Shown here in pieces: positions 9,450-20,395 of a stretch of 64,000 bases of DNA. Below the pieces are notes generated by a model. The model saw nothing but the letters and a program-made list of their open reading frames with translations. It had not been told where the DNA came from and did no database searches. Both the position numbers and the translations under genes were made by a program. The stretch is from Linnemannia schmuckeri (taxonomy: Eukaryota; Mortierellomycota; Mortierellomycetes; Mortierellales; Mortierellaceae): positions 1,897,093-1,961,092 of the forward strand of contig JANATG010000012.1 in NCBI GenBank assembly GCA_029449235.1. Direction: 5' to 3'. Within the stretch, counting starts at the first letter, position 1; every line of letters starts with the position of its first letter.

Positions 9450-12400
9450 TTATTGTCCACTTGCTCCTTCGCGTCGACGGATCTCGTCAAAATAAGGATC
9501 TATTACAAAGAACCGAAATGATATCATTTCCTTGGTTAGTCAATCGCCTCGCGCTTAGATGTAAAAAAGAAGGGAAAAAAGACGCCAAAGTGGTAAGTAC
9601 AAAAGTAGATAAAAAAAAAAAACTTACGAGCGAGCGCTGCGTCAGCCAATATCCTCCTGTCAGGGTTGTATGTTACAAGGCGCTACAAAAAAAAAAGGAA
9701 AAGTAATGTTAGGGGTGGTTCGCAAAAAAACAGCAAAAAACGAAAAAGTGGGAAATGAGATCAATATTCGCGTATTGCTTCTCCTCCAAGAATTCCATCC
9801 ACGTTCCCTTTGCTCTGGCTGCTCTTCTCCGACATATCGCTCATAAATAAAAAACAAAAACAAAAAACAAAAAACAAAAAATAGAGAGAAATGAAAAAAA
9901 AGAACTCTCAATAGAGCGCAAACCCAACACACGCACCACTCTTCCTGGCACGCACACTACTAATCTTGCACGCACGCACATCGCCAACCAACCAACACGA
10001 CCAAACCTCTCCTGGCTTTGTCCACCAAGACGTAGGCCTCGTGCCCGATCTTTCCATGATTATCCTTGCCTTGTTTTGCTCTTTCCATTTCTCTGCCTAT
10101 GCTCAGTTTTTAGCTCTGAGCTTGCTCAGTCCTTGCACTGTGTGGTTGTCCCGTCGAGTGTTCGCCTCGCATATATATCCTCCATCACAATGTGCCTCCT
10201 GCTTTCCCTCTCTCTCTGTCACCCCTGCGTTGCCTTTGCCTTGGCTGTTCGTGTCAGTTTATGTCCAGTGGTCGTCCTTACAGACCATCGCCCATCCTTA
10301 TCCTTGTTGTTATTGTTGTTGCTTTCTGTTATCGCCTTATTTGTTATGCGCCATCGCCTTCACAACCCCCCTGTCTTTTTCATACACACACACTCACAAA
10401 ACAGATACACTCGATCGTGATCGACTTTTTCATCCTGCTCTCTCTCTACTATCCTGGCCTATCCTGAACCCCAACGTGGGGAAGACTTGTGCTCAAAAAA
10501 CGACCACAGGAGATGAAGTGCGTGTGTATGCGTACGCCATTGTATATGTCGTCCCATCCCTTTGTTTCCCATCCTGAAAATTGTTGCACCAACAAGGGAC
10601 CACATCCCCATCGATTGTGGTTGTCGGAGTATGATGGGTTGACATATGCTTATGAACAACGAAAGAAAAACTTACAGAGAGAAGATCGACACCGGCGGCA
10701 TCGAGTTTGGGGACGAGGTTCTCGAGGGGGATCGGACTGTAGGTAGGGAAATCGGGGCGATACTCTGGTAACTTGGACACGCCGGGCCAAGTTTCTTCTG
10801 TGGGGGTTCCGAGGATCTTGAAAATTTTGAGCAGTTGGTCCTTGACCGACGATCCAGGGAACAGTGGCCTTCCCGAGGCCATTTCGGCAAAGATACATCC
10901 TGCAGACCAGATATCGATCGAAGTCGAATACTGCTTCGAGCCCATCAACACATCTGGTGCTCTGTACCACAGCGTCACAACCTAAAAAGATTTTCACCCA
11001 TCAAAAAAAAATTGAAAAGGCATGCAAGTTAGTTTTCCCATAGCGTTCTTGTTGTTTTTGTTGTTCTCTTTCTTGTCATTTTTCCTGAAGACATAAAAAA
11101 ATGCATGCTTGTCCAATTTCGGGTTGGTAAACAAATATGCAGATAGCCCTCCCCGTATCGTGTCCATCCAATTGACCAAGCTGTTAGCTCTGTTTTTCTT
11201 CTACCATGTTCTTTTCTCTCTATGATTATTACTCCCAGACATGAGCAGCATGGTCGGGCGAGTGGGTCGAATCGGTCCAGAAGTCGAGAAAAGCGCCGTC
11301 CTCGATTTTTTACCCCATAAAATAGTGAGCAAACAGAAGTGGAGGGGGAGGGAAGGTCTCCTGCATGCCAATGTTTGATTTGTTCTGTCTTTTCGTACCT
11401 CATGCGAGTAACTCCTGACAGGGATGCCGAATGCTCGTGCGAGTCCAAAATCTCCAAGTTTAAGGTCGCCCTTTTTGTTGATCAACAGGTTCTGAGGCTT
11501 CAAGTCCTATTTTGGAGATACGGATTCGTTCATATAAGCGGGGGTTAATCTCTGCATCCATAGATGTTCCCAAAAAATTGCTCAGATCGATTAGCATATC
11601 CATCCCATGCTCAATGTCGCGATATGATATGTACCCGATGCAGGACTCGGTGTTCGTGGCAGTATGCGATTCCCTTCATCAATTGATACATTAATTGCTA
11701 TAGGAAAGATTAGAAATACATATGTTAGGACATGGTTTCAATTGAATGTCATCATAGCTAGTCCTTCTGACAACCACTGTAATTATGTTAATCCACGCGT
11801 AGTGGTACCTTTATCGTCAGGACGTCAATATCGCCACTGTATGTGTCGAGGAACTTTTTCAAGTCAGAGTCAAGGAACTCAAAGACCAGGGTGAGCTTCT
11901 TTTCTGTGTGCAATACATCGTACAATCTATTAGTCAAAAAAAAAAAAAAAAAAATGGAGATGGCGTGTGAGTGAAACGATCGCTGATGACCAAGCGTTGC
12001 CCAGACATGTACGACATCAATAACAGCAACAACAAAATAAAAGAAACAAAGCGCATCCCGTCAATTCGAGACATCGTTTGACCAACTGTGCGACCGCCAT
12101 GGCCTCGGTTCGTTCTCTCTCCTTCCTCTTTGCTTTGCTTGTTTGCTCTCGACCCCTCTGGCGTTTGTGCGCTCGGCGACTCACCTGACAATGTTGGGTT
12201 GCTTGAGTTCCTTGAGGAGTGAGATCTCACGGATAGCTGTACATGGGACCTATTATCAATGGAGCGCAACTGTATTAGTTTTTGTTTTGTCCGTGTCAAC
12301 AGTGAATGCAACTATAAGAGGCTACTGTTGTGAAGTAGACAGACATACTCCTTCTTCTTCATTGTCCAGACGAATACGTTTGAGGGCGACGACATCGTTC

Positions 12401-13119
12401 GTTTCCCTGTTCTGGGCCTTGTAGACGATACCATAAGTACCTAAAAAGAGGAGCATATGGACAAACGTTAATAAGGAGGGAGGATCGGTATACAACATGT
12501 GTCAGCTCCATAGTCTGCAAAAAAGGGTAAAGAAAGGCGAGACGTGAGACGGAAAGAGAAGAAAAAGTCAACTGCAGGGGTTTGGGTGTTTCCTTTTTGT
12601 CGTGTCGCCTTCAGGATCAGTTGTGCGAAATGGTGCGTCCATTACACCCCCGCCGAGAAAAAGAAAGGAATCGAAATGACTTTTGACGTTGTGTGCTGTG
12701 TGATCCTGAAAGAGAGTGATCCAGCTAGTTCCATTCATTCCTGCTGAAGAAAGAGGGGAAAGAGGCCACTAAAAGGCCAGTTGATACGCTGACAGTGACA
12801 ATCGAGGTGAGGGAGACAGTAGTGTTGCCAGTGTCGAGTTCATCCGTGTGCTGATTCCTGGTGCGTTATTTTTTTCTTCCTGGTGAAGTGTTCATACTGA
12901 AGGGTGACAAGCATACCTTCACCCAGTTTTTCGATTTTCTAAAAGCGTGAGTAGAAGAAGTTGAGAAAGGGAAAAAAAAGGCCAAGGGTGAGTAAGAGGC
13001 AGGAGCGTGTGGAGGATGCAGGCAGCGTGTGTTGACGACACACAGTCGGTGTGATGAGTTTCTCGTATTCTCATTTGGTGGCAAAGTGGGGTATGAGTGT
13101 GTACCTGGTATTTGTCCAT
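9450..13119 (-). CDS. PHO85: Cyclin-dependent kinase, PHO85/CDK5 type
   Basis: Ser/Thr kinase which, with Pcl-type cyclins, controls the phosphate response, glycogen and the cell cycle. Ten exons: 13105-13119, 12917-12938, 12349-12440, 12185-12249, 11809-11926, 11635-11697, 11399-11506, 10676-10981, 9628-9682 and 9450-9499. They total 894 bases, 297 residues, as expected for Pho85. It starts MDKYQKIEKLGEGTYGIVYK (glycine loop). Next come VALKRIRLD (Lys) and VPCTAIREISLLKEL, equivalent to the PSTAIRE helix but with Cys for Ser. LHRDLKPQNLLIN, GDFGLARAFGIPV and VVTLWYRAPDVLMG follow. The AFGIPV plus YRAPDVLMG pair is the Pho85/CDK5 signature. The C-lobe ends LVTYNPDRRILADAALAHPYF. The last two exons were found by searching past a 993-base intron. 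All introns use GT..AG, several with GTAC donors. Confidence 0.9.
9683..10675 (-). other. Unusually long intron (993 bases) in the PHO85-type gene
   Basis: It separates the exon ending DLLS (10676) from the exon starting RLVTYNPD (9682). Donor GTAAG and acceptor TTGTAG are both phase 0, and the joined protein reads through the kinase C-lobe exactly where homologues do. The other introns of this gene run to about 480 bases, and most introns in the window are 60-280 bases. The intron holds A-rich blocks and pyrimidine-rich stretches. The open frame on the plus strand at 9966-10577 is low-complexity and not supportable as a gene. Confidence 0.75.
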
Positions 13120-15504
13120 GGGTGTATGTATATGTATGTGTGTGTGCGTGTGTGTAAGTGCGTGGTTGTTGATGAGTTCGAGATTAGTGTAGGTAAAGAA
13201 AAGAAAAGGCTAGGAAAGAAAGAAGGATGATGCAGAGACAAAAAAAAAAGAAAAACAAGATCTGACGGGTAAAGAAAAAAAGGAAAAAGAAAAGAGTGGA
13301 GGAGCAAAAAAAAAAAAGGTAAAGGAAGGGACGAAAAGGGGGAAGGGACGGAAACTTTTTTTTTTTTGAAGTCGAAGAAGAATAGACAGGGTACACAGTG
13401 CGGTAAAAATGAGAACTACAAAAGGAGCTACTATTATATGTGATTAGTTGTTGTTGTATTAGAAAGACATAAAGACAAAACGAGCAAAGAAAACAGACAT
13501 AAACTAAGCAAGCAGAAAAAACGACAAGATGGAATAACAACGACGGCGTAAACAGGGTGGAAGGAAAATAAGAAAGGAGGATTAAGAACAAGGAACAAAG
13601 TGAAAAGGATGAGGAAGAAGGGCACAACCATCGCCAGTACCTTTATATACAAATAAAAACGAGTTGGACTGGACTTGCCATATCAGACTCTCCAACTATC
13701 ATCGCTCTCAACCCATATCTGCCTCCATCTGTGTGCGTGTCCCATAGGCCATGCTTACAACTAACTTGCTTACATGCTCTCCCATGTTGTTGTTATTTAC
13801 TTCTGTCTCCAACAACAACCACAACAAGAACGACGGTCAATTGGAAATACCCTTGATAACCAATGCTAATGGCCAATGGTAATGGCAAGGCTAAATAACA
13901 AATGTTTGATCACAATCTTGTGAGTGGTCTCGACCTCCAATTGCCCTCTCTCTCCTTCGTTTATTTTCCTTCATTTTCATACATCATCGTTTCTTTCTCT
14001 CTTTGTTTGTTTATATTGATATGTTCGCTCTCGCGCCCTTGCAGTTCATAAGACTCTCTCTTACTTCGGAGGAGAACAACCTTCCAGAAGAGAGATCTGT
14101 TTTTTTGCAACTCAAAAGGAACCAAGGGAAAAGAAACAAATAAGATCTGTTGGTCTGTCTGTCCATCTCGATTTTTTTTATTTTTCTCTCTTTCCTTCAG
14201 TGCCTGAATAAATCTCTCTTCGTTTCCATTGGCTTGTCTAGCCTTCGTTCTATCTCATTCATGCAACGATCCCTGTCCCCATTCCGCATGCATTTCACAC
14301 ACAAATAACAACAACACATCCAAACAAGACCCTCCCTGATCTCTCTTGGCTTGTTTGTTTGGGGTTGGAATTAATAATGACATGTTCGGATGCGTGTGTG
14401 TGTGAGAGAGTCTTTTCGTTTGTGTGTCCATTGTCGCTAGAAGAAAATGACGATATGAAAAAAAGGAAACATCTCCCGTCGACATTTCTTTTGCCCTCAC
14501 ACGACCAAAATTTTCAGCGCCGTTTTGAGTTCGGACATTTTTTTCTTGTGCCCCTCGTCCTCACTTGGTCCTGCTGCATGGCGGAGGTGAGGGCAGGAGG
14601 GTCTCGTTTCTCCAATTTTTCTACGCAGTTGTACCACACTCTCTACTCAGCCTGCTGGAATGGGCAGGGTTGCATGAAAATTGTTACCCGTCGGGCAACT
14701 TCTTTCTGGCTTAAATCAGTTGATCCAACAATCATGGGTTTCGAGTCGAGTCACTCGACTTTTTTCACCTTGCGGGTAAAATGTAATAAAGCAGACAAAG
14801 AATTGAGTCGCCAATCCATGATCGAACGCTTCCTCCTTCCTGTCCCGCGGTGTCGTGGAGTAGAAGGCGCACTTTTTCCTTCTATCTCTTTTTTTGTTGG
14901 TTTGTACGACACAAAAAAAAAAAACTTGGGCCCATCTCGACTCACGCAACCCACCTCTCTTCCTGTTCCCTCTCTGTCTCGCTCGAGTCCAATGTCCCAG
15001 CCTTCTCACCTATGTCATTTGAGCCAATGATGAACGTTTTAATTTTCTTCCAACCCAAAAAGATTAAAAAAAGGCGCATTTCCACCGGACAAGAGCATCA
15101 TATATTTTCTCCAGATCGAGAATGGATGGCCAGTGGATCGGCCATGCGCCACAATGATACGCTGTCAACGCGTCTGAGCGCCACAAATCGACCAATTTGA
15201 TTTGCTACGCAAAATACTTTACCACCTCTCTTTCCTCCCCCACCCCAACTCAAAAACACATCCTCCTCTTGCCCTTCTCCCTCCTCCCCCTAGTGGCCCT
15301 CTCTCTGTTTCTTTCCATCTTGTTTTTTGTCGTTCAATAGCTGGAGTTAATTGGCCAATCAGAAATGAAACGCTGGAAAGGGCTCTTTTTAGTGGTTGTC
15401 ACGTGCCTGACGGTAGCTATTCTCAGGGTTTTGGAGCACCCTCAAACACCTCCCTGAATCACTCACATCAAGTCAGACACATACATTCTCACCTGCGATC
15501 AACC
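13120..15504. other. Divergent intergenic region between kinase and CutC genes
   Basis: About 2.4 kb separating two divergently transcribed genes. The left part (13160-13640) is strongly purine-rich on the plus strand, so the kinase leader would be pyrimidine-rich. A 223-codon plus-strand frame at 14359-15030 has no recognisable domain, biased composition and no convincing start context. No tRNA or other RNA gene was seen. It probably holds both promoters and long leaders. Confidence 0.5.
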
Positions 15505-17512
15505 ATGTCAACTACTACCAACACGACACACTCGCCCCTCTTTGAGGTGAGTTGGAATATTATTCTTTGACTGCACCGACAACGAAAGAAGGAGGGAAAA
15601 ATGTCCAGCCGGACTGTATTCACCTCATTTAGAATGGCGGACAGAGCGTCTGATCTCCTCTTCTTTTTTCATTCGCCGTCCGCCCTCCCTTCTTTCCCTC
15701 TCATAGGTGTGCCTCGACAGCGTCGCCTCTGCCATCATTGCAGGTATTCATGAAAAATAACCACATCATTTAAAAACCACAAGGAAGCACATCGTCATCG
15801 CCTAGACACTCCAAATGGTCGCGCTAGTAGCTCTTCGAACAAGGCCACCCAATTCTATTTTTGTACAAACGGTAACCCCTAGCATCTCTCTTTTTCTTTG
15901 TTCGCGTGTTTAGAAAAAACTGGAGGAAAGAGAATTGAACTCTGTGCAGGGTTGATGGAGGGCGGGATCACGCCTTCAGCAGGTATGTCGCTCCAACTTA
16001 TTTTACGCGCCCTTTTTCGATTCATTTACTTTGCGTTGCTTCTTTTGGATCCCTCTTTGTTTGTTGCGATCTCCTCACCCCACCCAGACAGGGAAAGAAA
16101 ATTGAGAGCCTTTCCGTTTGACGCTGAAATGAATTAAATACTCAGTTGATTTGCATTGTTATTTAATCCGACGTATCGAGTGTGTTATCGCATCGCTTAC
16201 TGCGTTTTTTTTTTTTTTTGTAACGACGTGCTTGTCCTTTCCTACATCACATATTGGTGAAATAGGACACATCAAGACTGTCAAGGCAAAGACCTCCCTT
16301 CCCATCATGGTAAGCCGGGAGAAGTCGATCTACTATCTTAATGTTTTGCTCTCACCACACACCCACAATCCTCCTTGATCCCCAACAATGTCAAAGGAAA
16401 TACCCGGATAAGATTTTTGCTATCGAGTACGAGCTCGAGAATATTGATATGTGATCCATTTTTTTCGCGTCGACTTCTTTCTCGTATTATTCTTTTTCAA
16501 TTACAAGGTGATGATCCGTCCAAGGTAAACACCAACTTCAAGAAATCTTGTTCATCTCAGCTACTGATCTTTTTCTACTTGACCAAATCATTCCATCACT
16601 AATAATAATTATCTGTACATGACTACATCTCCTAGGGGTGGCGACTTTTGTTATGACAACGATGAATTCGACGCCATGCTCGAGGATATCAAGGTAAACT
16701 TGTGCCTCTGGACGCTGTCAAATAGACCTACTGTACTAAACTCCCACTTGCACCTTTTACTAACAGCAAGTATATTATTTTCTCATTTTCATAATGGACT
16801 TAGCTGTGCCACACGTTGAAAGTAGAGGGCGTTGTCTTTGGCGTCTTGCTTCCCGATGGCTCTGTGGACAAAGTTCGCACCACAAGGTACTGCGTGCTCC
16901 AACTTTTTTTTATTTTTGTCCCGCTTAACATGACAACAACAGCCAAGACTTCTTCCTTGTACTGATTCACGTGCTTACATTATTTGGGTAGACTGGTGGA
17001 AGCTGCCAAGCCTATGCTAGGTAAGATGTCACCTCTGACGCGTGTTGTCATATCGATCAACTAGGAACCTTGCATTTGATAGTAAACCCTAACACTGCTC
17101 CCACCCCTTCCATTCTTTTCTAACAGTAACGTTCCACAGAGCGTTCGACATGGTCAAAGACCCCTTCCAAGCCCTCGAAGATATAATCGCCATCGGCGGG
17201 ATCCAACGAATTCTCACCAGCGGATGTGAACGTTCCGCGTACGAGGGGCTCGACACCCTCGTCGAACTCACCAACCGTGCCCAAGGCCGGATCATCATCC
17301 TCCCGGGCGCAGGCATCACTGAAAGAAACGTTAACAAGATTGTTACGGCCATGAACGCAAAGGAAGTTCATGTCGGCGCGGGAGGGACTAAGGAGTCGAG
17401 TATGGAGTTCCGGAACCCGTACTGCTCTATGGGCTATGCTGTGAGTGCGCCCGAGTATGCGTTGAAGGTTACGAGTGCTAGTAAGCTGGGTGGTATGATT
17501 CAGAGGTTTTGA
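15505..17512 (+). CDS. cutC: CutC copper homeostasis family protein
   Basis: TIM-barrel protein of the CutC family, linked to cytosolic copper tolerance; its biochemical reaction is not settled. Nine exons (15505-15546, 15707-15743, 15914-15982, 16266-16309, 16508-16524, 16636-16693, 16804-16886, 16992-17020, 17127-17512) sum to 765 bases, 254 residues, normal for the family. Signatures are in order: KRIELCAGLMEGGITPSAG, VMIRPRGGDFCYDNDEF, VEGVVFGVLLPDG, VTFHRAFDM, RILTSG, IIILPGAGI, EVHVGAGG. The 17-base exon 5 (VMIRP) is very small and easily missed by gene finders, but it is required to keep the conserved MIRPRGGDF motif. The start MSTTTNTTHSPLFEV aligns with bacterial CutC starts. Confidence 0.93.
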
Positions 17513-18919
17513 GCATCCTTGTAGAATGTAGTTCTTGGCGCACTCTTGTGGTGAACTCTGAGCGCCCGTGGATAATAAAAAGACTAATAATAAGGCAAGC
17601 ATTAGCTTCTTGGTTTTTTCTCGTTGCTGCTCTCCTTTTCGTTACAAAAAAAATTGAAATACTGGGAGGGGGAGGAGCTCAACATTGGAGGGAGAACGGA
17701 GAACAAGTACGGATGTCCTCCTAGCACTGCATGTCTTCTTTCCGTTATGCTGATGTGCAGAGAAGTAATGATAACGGCTGGGCAATGTCTGAAATTGGTG
17801 ACAAAAAAGGAAGGAGGTTCGTTACTGAAGGGAAGGAGTGAAAGAGAGTGTTGTGTAGTGAAGCAACATGGTGATCACAACTGACGGACATATCGATCAC
17901 TGACTAAGACGAAGAAGGTTTTAACTAAGAAACGGAGAGAGAAAAACGCAGGGCATGGGAGCGAGAAACACTAGAAAATGAGATAAACACGATACATGGG
18001 ACAGAAAAAATTATAAAAACGAGAAAAACTAGCTACATGGGAGCGAGAAGAACGAGAAGAGCGAGAAAAATGAGAAAAACGAATCACATGGGAGAGCAAA
18101 AAACGATGGAAACGCCAGAGATAACAAGGCGGAAACGGTAGATGATTAGCTGTCATTGTTTGCACGTCCTGCAAGAAGACTTTCTATATTAATTCTCGAT
18201 AAGTTGGTGGGCGTAGAATTGAACGCGATTCCTTTCTGAATGATTAGTGGTCCACGTTTTTTTTTTTTTTTTTTTTTTTTAGTTCTCGTATCTTCAAGAG
18301 TCGTAGTCAGCTGTAGCTGGGTATTTCCTCAAGCTGCTTCCTCTTCTTTTTCTTCCCCTCTTCCACCTCCACTCTCTTGCACATTCCTCTTCAGTTTCCT
18401 TTCTTTCTTCCTCTTTATATCTTTCTCTTCCCTCTCTTCTTTCTTTACAATGTTAATCCCTCATGGCCTTTCAAGGTCAAATGTACATATTAACGAAAAC
18501 AAGCTCTCCTCGCCAACAATTACAAGCAAGGATCTTCTCGTACATCAAAAGTGCCCGACTCTTCTCCAACCCATCCTCGGTCAGCCCACCTTTGGTTTTT
18601 TATCAGGTTTATGCTCAAGCTCACCATCTTGCCTTTGATCGTTTTTGCACCCGCCACTTTCAGCGCCTTGTCCTTGTCACGTCTTGATCTCGGCTTGATT
18701 GTTATTCTGGATTGCTATCTCGTTCAATTTCGTTATTCTACGCCTTCTTTTGTTATTCGATCTCTTTCTCCTCGTCCGATTTTGGAACTCCATTTTCACA
18801 TCCATTACCAAGAAAACATTAAAAATATATGCTACTAATTTATGATATGATGAATGATAGATAGTTAGGTAGGGCGATAAAATGAATGTGCGGTGCTCTG
18901 TAAATTGTTCTGAGCTATC
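17513..18919. other. Intergenic region with minisatellite and poly(T)
   Basis: Holds a short minisatellite (17950-18110), a poly(T) run of about 22 bases near 18260, and a CT-rich promoter-like stretch (18330-18450). A weak plus-strand frame starting at 18611 (MLKLTILPLIVFAPATF) resembles a signal peptide but has no recognisable mature domain. No gene is claimed. Confidence 0.45.
17950..18110 (+). repeat. Imperfect 41-base minisatellite
   Basis: The anchor CATGGG occurs at 17954, 17995, 18036 and 18087, giving spacings of 41, 41 and 51 bases. The intervening sequence is diverged GAGAAAAAC/GAGCGAGAA motifs. The last unit appears expanded by one extra GAGCGAGAA-like decamer. Confidence 0.7.
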
Positions 18920-19231
18920 TCATAGTGCCTTGCAGATGAAGAACGGGCCCCTCTCTTGAGGGATCACACAAAGAGCGTCGTTATATTCTTGGCACTTGAA
19001 CAGACTTTCATCTGACGGTCGGACCCCGCAGGACGCAAACTCTGTCGGCACGGCGGTACAGCTGTCTTCGTCCACCGTCTTGGACAGGTCGCCGAAGCTA
19101 CATTGCTTAAACAGAACCTCTACGTCGGCGTGGGTAAATATGTTCAAAGAGAGGAGACTGGTTCCATGGAAGATTGTAAGTAGGCCGAGGAGGACGATCA
19201 GGAATCGAAGTGGGCTTGGATGACTGGACAT
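18920..19231 (-). CDS. Small secreted cysteine-rich protein
   Basis: Single-exon gene of 103 residues. The start at 19231 (MSSHPSPLRFLIVLLGLLTIFH) was chosen because it gives a clean signal peptide; the in-frame ATG further upstream adds a segment with no signal character. The mature part, about 75 residues, has six cysteines in the contexts FKQC, DSC, ASC, FKC, ALC and FIC, enough for three disulphides. It ends GPFFICKAL. No family was recognised; size, signal peptide and even cysteine number fit fungal small secreted proteins. A secreted aspartic protease lies 1.2 kb away on the other strand. Confidence 0.7.
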   Translation of the reverse strand: MSSHPSPLRFLIVLLGLLTIFHGTSLLSLNIFTHADVEVLFKQCSFGDLSKTVDEDSCTAVPTEFASCGVRPSDESLFKCQEYNDALCVIPQERGPFFICKAL

Positions 19232-20395
19232 GTTGTGTTGGTTGTGAAGGAAAATGTGTTCTCGGTGAGAGGCGACCAGTGAGAGTGGGGGAAAGGTGAA
19301 AAAAAGAGTTGAGTCCTGGAGCAAAAGTGCTGCTTAACTTGGTGGGCAGGCGCCTGTGGTTGAAAATGAAAAGGAAAAAAGTTGGAACAAGTGCACGTGC
19401 GTTCTTTTTATTTGGTCCCTCAATTGCGCTTTCGTTTTACCTCCGCACAGCTTCCACTACCATCCTTAACATTTTCTAAAACCACTCCCTAATGGCCATC
19501 ATTCTTTGTGCAATACACCCTTTCTCGCAACTGCTTTTCACTGTCTCCTCTTCTTCTTTGGAGCAATGACTCCAAAAGAAAATGAATTTCATGCCATACT
19601 GCTCAAAGCAAGAAAACATCAAGAGAGGGACGGAAAAAAGGGATGAACACCACAAATATGCATACGCTCCTCTCTCCTTCCTCTCCTTCCTCTCCTTCCT
19701 CTCCTTCTATGCGTTTGATCCTTCACACATTGATCAGAGAAACCAAATTTTGAGGGTTACCTCCTTCTCGACATGCATTAGAACCTATACTTCCTTCTGC
19801 GTCCTTTCACTCTCTGACGTGTTGTCCCCTTCGTCTCTCTTTTTCTTCTTGCAAGCACTCTTTTTCTTCTTGCAAGCACTCTTTTTCTTCTTGTAAGCAC
19901 TCTTTTCTTACGAACGGATGGTATTCATGGAAAAAATGCACACTGCGAGACTCCACTGTAATTGGCTGATGATTATCAGTATACGCGCTTCTCCTGAGCG
20001 TAAAATTTGGTGGCGTCCTCGGTAGTGGTGCCTTATGTTTTGCAGTAATTGAACCAAGCATACGCTAAACAAATTAATTGGGAAAGTGTAATTGAACTAA
20101 ACCGACTCAGTGAGCACTTTAAGCACATCGATGGATAAACACAATGGGAACCATGAGGATGAGGATGCATAAAAGTACTCATGCCTGTCCCCTCTCCCCT
20201 ACTTTTTTTTCCCCCTCTTTCTTCTTCAAGATACTCTCCTTTGTCTTCCTCTTCCTCACTTCACTCCTTCCTTTGCAGCCTGCATTGCTCGACTTTCTTC
20301 TACCACCGCCTCCTTACTCTCTCTCCTTCATTCCTCAACCCCCTCTCTCCTCCTCTCTCCGTAACAACCAATTCCCCGCGCCCTCCCTACAAATC
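19232..20395. other. Intergenic region between secreted-protein genes
   Basis: Promoters of the divergent small secreted protein and aspartic protease. It contains a 9-base CTCTCCTTC repeat (about 19672-19710) and a 21-base triple repeat (19837-19899). The right end (20190-20390) is strongly CT-rich, as in the leaders of other genes here. No gene seen. Confidence 0.5.
19837..19899 (+). repeat. Three tandem copies of a 21-base unit
   Basis: The unit CTCTTTTTCTTCTTGCAAGCA starts at 19837, 19858 and 19879 and is nearly perfect; the third copy has T for C in GCAAGCA. The period is a multiple of three, so one minus-strand frame encodes a repeated CLQEEKE heptad, but no convincing gene contains it. 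Confidence 0.85.

Noticed and set aside
9966..10577. 203-codon plus-strand frame inside the kinase intron
   Set aside because: Composed of Leu/Ser/Cys-rich translation of a pyrimidine-rich intron; no supporting signal.
14359..15030. 223-codon plus-strand frame between kinase and CutC genes
   Set aside because: Low-complexity, no recognisable domain, no splice partners; more likely chance in promoter or leader DNA.
18449..18838. Possible secreted protein near 18611 (signal-like MLKLTILPLIVF)
   Set aside because: Three overlapping frames of similar length, no mature domain and no family; the signal-like start alone is not enough.
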